A DNA stretch of 64,000 nt from positions 1 through 64,000 of the IMG/VR virus record IMGVR_UViG_3300034060_000856. The stretch is one strand, 5' to 3'. Of the stretch, positions 23,581-31,021 are shown in pieces. The translations under genes were made by a program, and so were the position numbers. A model generated the notes under the pieces. It saw only the letters and a list, made by a program, of their open reading frames with translations, made no database searches and was not told the DNA's origin. Each line of letters begins with the position of its first letter. Position 1 is the stretch's first letter. This DNA is from a virus.

Positions 23581-23903
23581 CTAAACACGAAAAATCTATA
23601 ATTAGAAGAGCTGAAGTTATTGATGATGTTTTTCACAACTGGTTAAATTCTGGTGGTGCTAGAAACTTAGTAAGGTCACTTGATTATCATAGGTGGGAAG
23701 AAGGATTATTACACGAGGTATCATATCACATTATGGTAGAATCTCTAAAAATGAATATCTATGATATAGTTCTTAACCCAACAGATGAAATGAAGATAAT
23801 TCATTCAAATTTGTGCACCTTTATAAGAAATAGACACAGAGACAAAATGAGAGACAAACATAGATTCTATAAGAACAGATTTAGAGAAACACATTATAGT
23901 TAA
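23577..23903 (+). CDS. RR-module protein without leader (fourth of four), 108 aa
   Basis: MTKHEKSIIRRAEVIDDVF shares 12 initial residues with the preceding gene, a recent duplication of the 5' end. The C-terminus FIRNRHRDKMRDKHRFYKN is more basic than in the sisters. Ends before a strong terminator. Confidence 0.6.
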   Translation: MTKHEKSIIRRAEVIDDVFHNWLNSGGARNLVRSLDYHRWEEGLLHEVSYHIMVESLKMNIYDIVLNPTDEMKIIHSNLCTFIRNRHRDKMRDKHRFYKNRFRETHYS

Positions 23904-23913
23904 AGATAATACA

Positions 23914-23945
23914 AAAAGGGAAATCAAAACTGGTTTCCCTTTTTG
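23914..23945 (+). terminator. Intrinsic terminator
   Basis: AAAAAGGGAAA / TTTCCCTTTTT stem with an 11-base loop and trailing T-run. Ends the four-gene RR-module operon. Confidence 0.85.
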
Positions 23946-23953
23946 TTTTCCAT

Positions 23954-23961
23954 ATATTTAT
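23954..23961 (+). promoter_or_regulatory. Late-type box, 5-base gap to ATG
   Basis: ATATTTAT ends at 23961 and the ATG begins at 23967, the favoured spacing for this motif. Confidence 0.6.
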
Positions 23962-23966
23962 ACAAT

Positions 23967-24281
23967 ATGAACCTACAAGAATCCATAAGAAAAGTATTAA
24001 GGGAAGAACTAAAATCAAAATTCTTTCTTAGGAGAATTAAATTAAATGATGTTAAAAGAATACTTCCACTTAATGCAGAACAGGTGTATTATGAAACGGA
24101 AAGTTATGGACAGTTCAAATATGAATTAACTTTAAGAGCTGTAGAAACAATTATGTACAATGAGTATGATATGGGGTGGGAAGATCTACCACAACAAGAA
24201 GAAATAGATTTTGTAACAGATGTTTCAGATATGTTTGATGACAAAATTAAATCATTATACAACCACTACAAAGAAAGATAA
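23967..24281 (+). CDS. Leader protein (class C) with RR module, 104 aa
   Basis: MNLQESIRKVLREELKSKFFLRRIKL: class C leader ending L-R-E-E, then an FFLRR motif. C-terminal FDDKIKSLYNHYKER. The nucleotide sequence of the leader is almost identical to those at 24281, 24624, 24924 and 25357 whereas the bodies differ. TAATG overlap with the next gene. Confidence 0.65.
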   Translation: MNLQESIRKVLREELKSKFFLRRIKLNDVKRILPLNAEQVYYETESYGQFKYELTLRAVETIMYNEYDMGWEDLPQQEEIDFVTDVSDMFDDKIKSLYNHYKER

Positions 24282-24622
24282 TGAACCTACAAGAATCCAT
24301 AAGAAGAATATTAAGGGAGGATACTATTAATATTGCAACAATCCTACGCAGAGTTAATTCTGATGATTTAGAAAGAGAGTTTGAGGAGTCATTAGACATG
24401 GCATCAACGTGGTTTTTAAATTTGACTTTCAATGGATTGGCTGTGAATTTAAACAGATTTATAGATGTGGCAATTTCAAATACAATTGACGGAATCCACC
24501 ATGACTTATACAGTACATTACCGGAAGATGTCCAATGGTATGAAGATGTTAAAGAAACTTTAAAAGAATATTATAGAGATAGAATCAAGGTTACATATAA
24601 AAGATTAATGTCAGAACTATAA
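24281..24622 (+). CDS. Leader protein (class C) with RR module, 113 aa
   Basis: MNLQESIRRILREDTINIATILRRVNSDD: leader with L-R-E followed by TILRRV. C-terminal helix YYRDRIKVTYKRLMSEL. One base separates it from the next gene. Function unknown; inferred internal virion protein. Confidence 0.65.
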   Translation: MNLQESIRRILREDTINIATILRRVNSDDLEREFEESLDMASTWFLNLTFNGLAVNLNRFIDVAISNTIDGIHHDLYSTLPEDVQWYEDVKETLKEYYRDRIKVTYKRLMSEL

Positions 24623-24623
24623 T

Positions 24624-25355
24624 ATGAACCTACAAGAAAACATAAGAAGAATATTAAGGGAAGAATTTAAATTACCTAATTTGATTAGAAGAAGATTTAA
24701 TGAAGAAGAACTTGATAAATTAGTCTCCAATGTAGAGAGAACATTTGAGACACACAGAATTTCCCAACAACACAGAGAAGATGTAATAGATGCCGAAGTA
24801 GATGACTTTATTATGAATAGTGTTTATTATGGTGAATTTGAGGACTTTGACGATGAAATATACCAAGATATATATAATCTGTACAGAGAACCATTGGTTA
24901 ATTATATAAAATCAAAATTAGATATGAACCTACAAGAATCCATAAAAAAAGTATTAAGGGAAGAACTAAATAATAGGGGTGACTGTAATATTATGTATGT
25001 TCCAGAACAATTTAGTAAATTAGATAGGTTTTCAAATCTGTGGGATATGGTGGTTAATGAAATTGATGAATTGATAGAAGTTTCTCAATTAGAAAAAGAA
25101 TTATTACCAAAAGACATTACAGTATATTCAGTTCAAGAAAAGTTTGATATAGAATACGTAAAAAGAATGGACGATGAAAGATACAATAAATCTGATATTA
25201 GTTTGTTCAAATATAAAAATAAATTATACATAATAGATGGGCATCATAGATTATGTTATGATAGATTAAATAATAGAGATTCCTATGTTTATATCTTTGA
25301 TAAAGATGACAGTCAAATTGTTGATTGTATATTTTACGGTATAGGAGATTGTTAA
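24624..25355 (+). CDS. Double-leader fusion: RR-module protein joined to a ParB-like protein, 243 aa
   Basis: Residues 1-100 are a complete leader plus RR-module protein (IRRILREEFKLPNLIRRRF). At residue 101 a second complete leader, MNLQESIKKVLREEL, begins in frame, followed by a ParB/sulfiredoxin-like domain with IIDGHHRLCYDRL (about 204-216). Elsewhere in this cluster such junctions contain a stop plus an ATG. Here no stop lies in frame, although a TAG in the +1 frame (24919-24921) suggests a small indel fused two genes. Cleavage at L-x-E would separate the halves. Confidence 0.6.
   Translation: MNLQENIRRILREEFKLPNLIRRRFNEEELDKLVSNVERTFETHRISQQHREDVIDAEVDDFIMNSVYYGEFEDFDDEIYQDIYNLYREPLVNYIKSKLDMNLQESIKKVLREELNNRGDCNIMYVPEQFSKLDRFSNLWDMVVNEIDELIEVSQLEKELLPKDITVYSVQEKFDIEYVKRMDDERYNKSDISLFKYKNKLYIIDGHHRLCYDRLNNRDSYVYIFDKDDSQIVDCIFYGIGDC
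24924..25355 (+). CDS. Possible independent ParB-like leader protein (internal start), 143 aa
   Basis: In-frame ATG at 24924 with the same leader as the neighbouring genes, so it can be made separately from the fusion above. Residues 104-110 read IDGHHRL, the phosphate/nucleotide-binding signature of ParB/Srx-fold proteins, preceded by a Y-x-N-K-L-Y-I strand. Some family members are CTPases or nucleases. Packaged delivery is inferred from the leader. Confidence 0.5.
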   Translation: MNLQESIKKVLREELNNRGDCNIMYVPEQFSKLDRFSNLWDMVVNEIDELIEVSQLEKELLPKDITVYSVQEKFDIEYVKRMDDERYNKSDISLFKYKNKLYIIDGHHRLCYDRLNNRDSYVYIFDKDDSQIVDCIFYGIGDC

Positions 25356-25356
25356 T

Positions 25357-25956
25357 ATGAACCTACAAGAATCCATAAGAAGAATATTAAGGGAAGAACT
25401 AGACTCTGATGATATTAAATCCAGACAAGACGAGGCTGCCGAGTTAATAAAACAATACGGTCACTATTCCTCACCTGACTTACGATATATCACTCGACCA
25501 CTATACGCATACATTGAGAACCAAAACTTTGGGAGATTAAAGGAATTGGGGGTTAAATATAGATTTACACCAATCGGTGAGATTAATTTAAATGGTGCAT
25601 TATCCAGGTTTATAAAAGAAAGGGGTGTCTTTAATGGTATTGGTGGTAATATAATAAGGTTATACAATGATGAACCGGTAACAAAGAGTGATATTTCAAG
25701 AATAAAAAGAAAGATCCAGGATATTATAAATGAGTTCAATACAAAGTTAAGAACAAACTATCAGATTGATGGTGTTGTTGGTGATAAGAGTTCCGACACA
25801 TTAAGAAATCAATTAAATCAAAAATTAACAGATGGTGAGTACAATATAGAACCAACATATAATAATATTGGTATAAAAATTTCAAGAGGGTTTGAGGATG
25901 AATATCTGGCAACCATACCAATGGATGAAATTGATAAACCACAGATGTTAGATTAA
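25357..25956 (+). CDS. Leader protein (class C), 199 aa
   Basis: MNLQESIRRILREELDSDD leader. The body differs from the RR family: helical segment, then R-F-T-P-I-G-E-I-N-L-N-G-A, a Gly-rich loop and a long basic helix (SRIKRKIQDIINEF). Last gene before a strong terminator and the long gene-poor segment. Function unknown. Confidence 0.65.
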   Translation: MNLQESIRRILREELDSDDIKSRQDEAAELIKQYGHYSSPDLRYITRPLYAYIENQNFGRLKELGVKYRFTPIGEINLNGALSRFIKERGVFNGIGGNIIRLYNDEPVTKSDISRIKRKIQDIINEFNTKLRTNYQIDGVVGDKSSDTLRNQLNQKLTDGEYNIEPTYNNIGIKISRGFEDEYLATIPMDEIDKPQMLD

Positions 25957-26000
25957 ATTAGTATAATAGGTAAAAACATTACAACATACTCACTCATTAC

Positions 26001-26029
26001 AAAGGGAGACCTCACACGGTCTCCTTTTT
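26001..26029 (+). terminator. Intrinsic terminator
   Basis: AAAGG-GAGACC / GGTCTCCTTT stem (one bulged G), loop TCACAC, then T-run. Ends the class C leader operon. Confidence 0.85.
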
Positions 26030-26055
26030 CATTCATTCATATCTTGTATTATTTT

Positions 26056-26105
26056 CCCCCATCTATTACATAAGCCCCCATCTTTTAATTAGTTCCCCCC
26101 ATTTA
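26056..26105. repeat. Three iteron-like CCCCCAT repeats
   Basis: CCCCCATCTA at 26056, CCCCCATCTT at 26075 and CCCCCATTTA at 26096. The near-constant period of about two helical turns suggests a protein-binding array. Confidence 0.55.
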
Positions 26106-26585
26106 GTATGACCAATAAGGTACACAAATATAATAACACATAGAGTATAATGGTGAGGTGTTCTAAATTATATTCATAAACATATAATTGATTATAAATG
26201 AGATGAATTATATGAAAGAACATATAGTATTATATTTTGGTGTCGTAGTGAGAGGGATAATTAGTTGTATCACCATAGTAAGGTTTCACCTTATAACAAA
26301 GATACAAAATATATCCCATTTTTTACCACTTTAATTTCCTTTACTATGTGTTTATTTTTGTGTAGATTTAAAGGGTCAATTGTTTAAGGATCCCATAAAT
26401 GGGTCGTTGAAGATGTCTTTTTAATGATCTATAAGTGATCTACAAACAACATAAATGTCTATCTCCGGCCTCTGTACTCTAACGTACCTTTTTTACTGGG
26501 AAATAGGTATAGTAAAAAAAGTGGTCTTCTAGATATCAAAAACAAGGATAAATCGGTGTTCTATATATCAGGGGGACACATTATG

Positions 26586-26633
26586 GTGGGAGAAAGTGGT
26601 AAGTATATACACAATAAAAGTGGGAGAAAGTGG
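26586..26633. repeat. Direct repeat GTGGGAGAAAGTGG
   Basis: Identical 14-base copies at 26586-26599 and 26620-26633, 34 bases apart, each followed by more G. Lies between the iteron-like array and a promoter. Confidence 0.55.
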
Positions 26634-26672
26634 GGAAGGGGATTGTGTGGTGTTTAACTCGTGACTGACATT

Positions 26673-26705
26673 TTGACAAAAACAAATAATTTAGTAGATA
26701 TTTAT
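26673..26705 (+). promoter_or_regulatory. TTGACA plus late-type box
   Basis: TTGACA at 26673 and ATATTTAT at 26698, upstream of the ATG at 26724. The 13-base TGACATTTTGACA that contains the first element recurs exactly at 27992-28004. Confidence 0.5.
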
Positions 26706-26723
26706 TAATAAAAACCCCATCTT

Positions 26724-27011
26724 ATGACATCAATAATGGACATCTTTATGGTAAACACAACAGAAAATGACGGTACCGTAACCGTGACATATTGTCACAA
26801 CTTGTACTCCGGGTCTTGTACATACAAATTAGTAACCCTTCAAGGAAAAAAATTAAGACAGGAGATTGAGTTATTAAGAAGTGTAGATATGGATGACATA
26901 CTGGAATGTCTATATAAAGAGGGGGAAATAACCGGACCAGATTGTTATGAGAGAATAAGGGGAGAAATTATAAATCATTCCCTCCACCAGGTTCAATCCC
27001 GGAATAAGTGA
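26724..27011 (+). CDS. Small protein in the gene-poor segment, 95 aa
   Basis: Its promoter-like elements and start support it. V-T-V-T-Y-C-H strands with five Cys, then a helical E/L-rich segment. Base composition is less AT-biased than most of the window. An opposing minus-strand frame overlaps it and was rejected. Not recognised. Confidence 0.5.
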   Translation: MTSIMDIFMVNTTENDGTVTVTYCHNLYSGSCTYKLVTLQGKKLRQEIELLRSVDMDDILECLYKEGEITGPDCYERIRGEIINHSLHQVQSRNK

Positions 27012-27239
27012 TCTATTAAAGATCCGGCCAGAATAACTGTAAGTAATAACCATATCATTGTGAACATAAAAAAAGATAGGGGAAATATATAACTTTTTCA
27101 ATAGTGACGTATATTTATTATAAGAGTTCATTTTCCCCACAGTGTCGTAGACCGACACGTTAGTGAAGTAGGGAATTAGTTGTTCAAAGTCCTGGCGACT
27201 TGCAAAGATCAAGATGAATCTGAAACAACCTAATTTCTA

Positions 27240-27269
27240 ATCCCCCTCAAATGGGTGGGGAATTTTTTT
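27240..27269 (+). terminator. Intrinsic terminator
   Basis: TCCCC / GGGGA stem with an 11-base loop followed by ATTTTTTTA. Confidence 0.75.
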
Positions 27270-27407
27270 ATGTCTTATATTTTTATAAGATGTTATGGAG
27301 TGTTCTAACCGACCACGCACGTGGGAGTCCACCCTCTGCGATCCCCAATACCTAGACCGAACCCGTCGTCGTTACTAACATAGACAATACAAAGATACAA
27401 ATAATAA

Positions 27408-27436
27408 TTGACATTAACAAAGAATATGGTATTTAT
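27408..27436 (+). promoter_or_regulatory. TTGACA plus GTATTTAT promoter
   Basis: TTGACA at 27408-27413 and GTATTTAT at 27429-27436, 20 bases before the ATG at 27457. Confidence 0.5.
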
Positions 27437-27456
27437 TTAATATAAAATACATTACT

Positions 27457-27909
27457 ATGGGATCCAGACTAGAAAACATTTCAGACGAACAACTAAAGAA
27501 GTATATGAAGTATGTATATAAAGTAATTGGGGCTTTTGAATTTGATGGTCCTGATCAATTATATTACTACGATAATATAACTACAATCTTCTCCCCCTTT
27601 GGTGGTAACATTAAAAGGTTGGATATTGAATACCTTTATTATGTGTTAAAGAACAACCCATTCTATTTTAAGGAGGGTTACCCAATTAATAGACCTACAC
27701 TTGTTGATCACGATTTACTTTATACAGTCAGGGAGTCACAGGTGGTTGAGATATATTATAACGGGGAGATTGAAACGTACATACCAGATGATCTGGAAGA
27801 AGAGTACCTCACCAAACTAACTGATGATCTGATTATTAACCCACGAACCTGGAACATAGACAGTGAGATTACTGATTCGGAATGGTTAAGTGATGATTGG
27901 GACTTTTAA
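27457..27909 (+). CDS. Paralogue of the 33696 gene product, 150 aa
   Basis: MGSRLENISDEQLKKYMKYV matches the MEKSKLENMSDGSLLKYVRYV start of the 33696 product, and both share R-L-D-I-E-Y-(L/I)-(Y/F)-Y-V-L-K-N, a Y-T-V-R/Y-T-R-S strand, and an acidic W-rich C-terminus. Two distant copies of one family, perhaps with a leader variant. Function unknown. Confidence 0.65.
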   Translation: MGSRLENISDEQLKKYMKYVYKVIGAFEFDGPDQLYYYDNITTIFSPFGGNIKRLDIEYLYYVLKNNPFYFKEGYPINRPTLVDHDLLYTVRESQVVEIYYNGEIETYIPDDLEEEYLTKLTDDLIINPRTWNIDSEITDSEWLSDDWDF

Positions 27910-27924
27910 TTAAGCCCTACCCTA

Positions 27925-28075
27925 TATGACCCCTATGACCGGGGGGCGTATGATATAACCTGGGGGCCCCCTCCCGTATCCCCCCCATATATGACATTTT
28001 GACAGGTAGATAGGGGGCTCAATCCCAAAAGCGAAATATTCGTAAAAAAATTTCTGGAAAAAATTTTGGGAAAAT
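27925..28075. other. Segment with extreme G and C runs
   Basis: Between two genes, with long runs of G and C, a GGGGGCCCCC palindrome (about 27963-27972) and the TGACATTTTGACA repeat at 27992-28004. Very unlike its surroundings. No ORF. Confidence 0.5.
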
Positions 28076-28111
28076 CCGGTTTATGTTTCCCCCAATTATT
28101 ATAACGTGGGT

Positions 28112-28119
28112 ATATTTAT
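28112..28119 (+). promoter_or_regulatory. Late-type box, 5-base gap to ATG
   Basis: TATATTTAT, ending five bases before the ATG at 28125. Confidence 0.6.
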
Positions 28120-28124
28120 CTTAT

Positions 28125-28532
28125 ATGAAAAGAATTGTAAGACTTACTGAATCTGATTTAACTAGAGTAATTAAAAAAATTATCTCTGAATCAGAGAAAG
28201 CCCCATCAATACAAAAGGTCTATAATAAAATATATAAAGTTTTAGAAAATATGGGGTTGTCTAAATTTAATGATGACTTTGATATATATTATATCCAAGA
28301 TGATATTCGGACGGAATATCCTGGTCCTGCAAGAAACTACGGTAAGTATGTAGGAAAATACCTATTTAAGGTGGCCTTTTATTTAGAAGATGGTGAAGAT
28401 GATATTAATATAAAAATGATTTCAAAAAAAGTTATCGATGAATTAAATAATGAGTTTGGTAATGAGTTCTTTGAATTGGGAAATTTATATAAAGAACATT
28501 TTTTAATAAAGTTCAATAAGTTGGCACTATAA
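28125..28532 (+). CDS. Leader protein (class A), 135 aa
   Basis: ATG 28125 gives MKRIVRLTESDLTRVIKKII followed by SES: the class A leader with L-T-E (7-9) and I-S-E. An upstream in-frame ATG would add a segment that overlaps the promoter, so it is rejected. Body is alpha/beta with an acidic D-G-E-D-D-I segment. Inferred internal virion protein. Confidence 0.7.
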   Translation: MKRIVRLTESDLTRVIKKIISESEKAPSIQKVYNKIYKVLENMGLSKFNDDFDIYYIQDDIRTEYPGPARNYGKYVGKYLFKVAFYLEDGEDDINIKMISKKVIDELNNEFGNEFFELGNLYKEHFLIKFNKLAL

Positions 28533-28619
28533 AATATTTTCCACAAAACACTCCACTAACGTGTCGGTCTAGAAACACGACCCCCATTTTAAAATGATCC
28601 CAAATATCAAAAAAAAATT

Positions 28620-28651
28620 TTTGGAAAATTTCTAGGAAATTCCTATCTTTG
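28620..28651 (+). promoter_or_regulatory. Bacteroidota-type promoter of the first HNH gene
   Basis: TTTG at 28620-28623 and TATCTTTG at 28644-28651 with 20 bases between; the ATG follows six bases later. Confidence 0.7.
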
Positions 28652-28657
28652 TACCCT

Positions 28658-29275
28658 ATGGAAAAAAAGACTTGTACAAAATGTGGTGAAGACAAACCAT
28701 TAACAGAATTTTATAGTGGTAGGACAAAGTGTAAATTTTGTTATAGCGAACAGAAAAAAGAATACAGAGAGAAAAATAAAGACGACATAAATGAAAAGAA
28801 TAAAACATATTATTATGAGAACCATAATAGGATGTTAGAAAAAAAGAAGAAGTATAGGGAAAATAATACCGAAACCATTAAATCCTATAATACGGAATAT
28901 TTTAAAACGTATGAAAAAAAGAGAAGTGAGAAAGATATTTTATACCGTATTGGGCGATCTTTACATAATTCAGTAAGAGGTTGTTTAAGACAGAAAAAAT
29001 TCCTTAAAAATTCTAGGACATATGAAATACTGGGTTGTACGTATGAAGAATTTAAAACCCATATTGAATTAAAATTTGAACCCTGGATGAGTTGGGATAA
29101 TTATGGGTTATATAACGGAAAGGAATGTTATGGTTGGGACTATGATCATATTATACCCAAATCTTCGGCAAAGTCGGAAGATGAACTAATTAAGTTATTT
29201 CATTATTCAAATCTCCAACCTTTATGTTCTTACGCAAATAGAGTTATTAAAAGAGACTCATTAGATTGGGAATAA
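28658..29275 (+). CDS. HNH homing-type endonuclease, 205 aa
   Basis: N-terminal zinc finger CTKCGEDKPLTEFY ... CKFC, a basic linker, then an HNH nuclease with WDYDHIIPKS, a downstream N-L-Q-P-L-C and N-R. Such genes are freestanding mobile elements in phages. Closest neighbour in sequence is the 30453 product. It has its own host-type promoter, so expressed early or independently. Confidence 0.85.
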   Translation: MEKKTCTKCGEDKPLTEFYSGRTKCKFCYSEQKKEYREKNKDDINEKNKTYYYENHNRMLEKKKKYRENNTETIKSYNTEYFKTYEKKRSEKDILYRIGRSLHNSVRGCLRQKKFLKNSRTYEILGCTYEEFKTHIELKFEPWMSWDNYGLYNGKECYGWDYDHIIPKSSAKSEDELIKLFHYSNLQPLCSYANRVIKRDSLDWE

Positions 29276-29310
29276 AACCAAAACACCCATTTTAAAAATT
29301 CTGAAAAAAT

Positions 29311-29341
29311 TTTGGTAATTTCAAGATTAATTATATCTTTG
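29311..29341 (+). promoter_or_regulatory. Bacteroidota-type promoter of the second HNH gene
   Basis: TTTG at 29311-29314, 19 bases, TATCTTTG at 29334-29341. Near-perfect consensus. Confidence 0.7.
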
Positions 29342-29366
29342 TAATTCAAACAAAAATTTGTAATAT

Positions 29367-30425
29367 ATGAAAAAAGGAAAAAACCATAGTCCAAAAAGTT
29401 CGTATGCTTGGAAAGAGGATAAGACGATTAAAAAAGATTGTTGTTATGAATGTGGTTCAACTGAAGATATACAGTATCATCATATCATACCAGAAAGTAA
29501 AGGTGGGGGAATGACAATACCTTTATGTATTATATGTCACGGTAAAGTACACGATGTTGATTTTGTAAAAATGAAAAAATTACAAAAAGAAGGTATTGAG
29601 AGAGCAAAACAAAATGGGGTTTATAGTGAAACAATAGAAGAGTTTTTATCAAAACCAAGTCATTCTGAAGCTGTAAGATTAATAGATACTTGGCGTTTTG
29701 ATATTGATCAAATTTGTCAAATGGTAAATTTATCCAAAAGTACCGTTAAAAAAATATATAAAATTATGGATGATAATGATTTACGTACAAACAAACAAAG
29801 ATATTATCCATATGTTGAAGAAGTACTTGAAACGGAATATTCTATATTTTTTGACTGGGATGACCATAAAGAATTTGAAGAACGTTATAAAAACCAACAT
29901 AAATTTTGGTCAAATGATACATATATTGATAATGTAGTTGAATACCATATATGGTTAGAAGATTTATTACATTACTTTTATAAGAATTTGGTAGATATTG
30001 AGTCTGGTCTTATATTTGTTTTAGAGAATACTAACCCAAAAGATGAACATTTTAAATGTTTTGACGATTATCTTTCATATGTTTTAAATAAAACACTTAT
30101 AGAATATTATTATCTTTTAAAATCAAATCATAAAAACTACGCTTGGCGATTGTTTTGGGAACGTACTATAGACCTAGAGAACTTCCTTGGTCACTTCCCA
30201 AAAGATGATATGGAAGAAGCTGAAAAATATTTGCTTAAGTACCTTAATAAGAAATTTAAAGAAGAATATCTAATTGCTAAAGTTCATATAATACCACATT
30301 ATGACGATGATATAAGAAAAATATATGATAGTGGAACTTCAGGTAATACAATTAAACGTATAAGACCTGACACCTATAAGGATTACAACACCAAAAAGGA
30401 TGTGGATTGTGATGAACTTTGGTGA
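29367..30425 (+). CDS. HNH endonuclease with helix-turn-helix, 352 aa
   Basis: HNH domain near the N-terminus: CCYECGSTEDIQYHHIIPES, then PLCIICHGKVH. A resolvase-like helix-turn-helix follows (about 110-145: FDIDQICQMVNLSKSTVKKIY), likely for target recognition. The C-terminal 200 residues are acidic and unrecognised. Part of a three-gene HNH cluster with host-like promoters. Confidence 0.8.
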   Translation: MKKGKNHSPKSSYAWKEDKTIKKDCCYECGSTEDIQYHHIIPESKGGGMTIPLCIICHGKVHDVDFVKMKKLQKEGIERAKQNGVYSETIEEFLSKPSHSEAVRLIDTWRFDIDQICQMVNLSKSTVKKIYKIMDDNDLRTNKQRYYPYVEEVLETEYSIFFDWDDHKEFEERYKNQHKFWSNDTYIDNVVEYHIWLEDLLHYFYKNLVDIESGLIFVLENTNPKDEHFKCFDDYLSYVLNKTLIEYYYLLKSNHKNYAWRLFWERTIDLENFLGHFPKDDMEEAEKYLLKYLNKKFKEEYLIAKVHIIPHYDDDIRKIYDSGTSGNTIKRIRPDTYKDYNTKKDVDCDELW

Positions 30426-30452
30426 AATAAAACCCAAATATCAAAAAACCCT

Positions 30453-30953
30453 ATGGAAAAAAAGACTTGTGTTAGTTGCAATGAAAATAAAATTCAAACT
30501 GAATTTAGAAATAGAAATACTTGTAAGACCTGTGAGAATAAACATAGGTATGAAAGAAAGAAGTTGCAAAGGATGGATCCCCTATATGATAAGAAGTGTA
30601 AGGAGTACGATGTTAAAAGAAAAAGAAAAAAGGAACATGAATGTCCCCTTACCAATTTTAAACAGATAATTAGACAAGCCGTTAGAAAATCATTTAAAAG
30701 AAATGGGTATACCAAAAAATCAAAAACGCATTTAATACTTGGGGATGACTGGGGTGTTGTTAAATTACATTTTGAATCTTTATTTCAACCGGGTATGTCC
30801 TGGGACAATTATGGGTTATGGGAAATTGATCACATAAAACCATTATCCCTTGCCAGTACCGAAGATGAGGTTATCAAGTTATGTGAATATAAAAACCTGC
30901 AACCCCTCTGGAAGGAAGATAATAATAAAAAGGGAACCTTTTATATTTTATAA
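30453..30953 (+). CDS. HNH homing-type endonuclease, 166 aa
   Basis: Paralogue of the 28658 product: same start MEKKTC-x-x-C, a shorter basic linker, then SWDNYGLWEIDHIKPLS and N-L-Q-P-L-W. The upstream DNA repeats the CCCAAATATCAAAAAA and CCCTATGG segments that flank the first gene's promoter, but lacks the TATCTTTG promoter between them. It probably relies on transcription from the 29367 unit. Confidence 0.85.
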   Translation: MEKKTCVSCNENKIQTEFRNRNTCKTCENKHRYERKKLQRMDPLYDKKCKEYDVKRKRKKEHECPLTNFKQIIRQAVRKSFKRNGYTKKSKTHLILGDDWGVVKLHFESLFQPGMSWDNYGLWEIDHIKPLSLASTEDEVIKLCEYKNLQPLWKEDNNKKGTFYIL

Positions 30954-30959
30954 AATACG

Positions 30960-30990
30960 ACCCCATTCCCAATAAGAGTGGGGTTTTTTA
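30960..30990 (+). terminator. Intrinsic terminator
   Basis: ACCCCAT / GTGGGGT stem with a T-run; ends the HNH cluster. Confidence 0.8.
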
Positions 30991-30999
30991 TTTATTGAT

Positions 31000-31007
31000 A
31001 TATTTAT
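31000..31007 (+). promoter_or_regulatory. Late-type box
   Basis: ATATTTAT within TATATTTATAAATA, 14 bases before the ATG at 31022. Confidence 0.5.
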
Positions 31008-31021
31008 AAATAAAAAATAAT

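Larger units (their letters stand above)
25957..26723. other. Gene-poor segment with iteron-like repeats and G/C runs
   Basis: About 770 bases without a convincing ORF. It holds a terminator (26001-26029), three CCCCCAT(C/T)T repeats spaced 19 and 21 bases, two GTGGGAGAAAGTGG repeats, and a promoter at the right end. Runs of C and G are foreign to the otherwise AT-rich window. Candidate replication origin, packaging site or regulatory region. Confidence 0.5.
27012..27456. other. Intergenic region with terminator and GC-rich block
   Basis: About 445 bases. Contains a terminator at 27240-27269, a 70-base GC-rich block at about 27309-27380 and a promoter-like TTGACA/GTATTTAT pair at the right end. 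No credible ORF: the minus-strand frame over 26910-27212 relies on a TTG start and opposes a better gene. Confidence 0.5.

Noticed and set aside
26056-26105. CRISPR array
   Set aside because: The repeats are only about 10 bases with 9-11-base gaps, far too short for CRISPR repeat-spacer units.
26910-27212. Minus-strand ORF of 100 residues opposite the 26724 gene
   Set aside because: Needs a TTG start, overlaps a gene with promoter elements, and no independent support is seen.
27300-27385. tRNA gene in the GC-rich block
   Set aside because: No acceptor, D-, anticodon and T-arm arrangement can be fitted by eye; no tRNA gene was seen elsewhere in the window either.
30400-30669. Plus-strand ORF of 89 residues
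   Set aside because: Out of frame within the 30453 HNH gene, whose zinc finger and HNH motifs are clear.
28658-30953. Group I intron or intein around the HNH genes
   Set aside because: The neighbouring genes are intact and unrelated on either side, so the endonuclease genes look freestanding.
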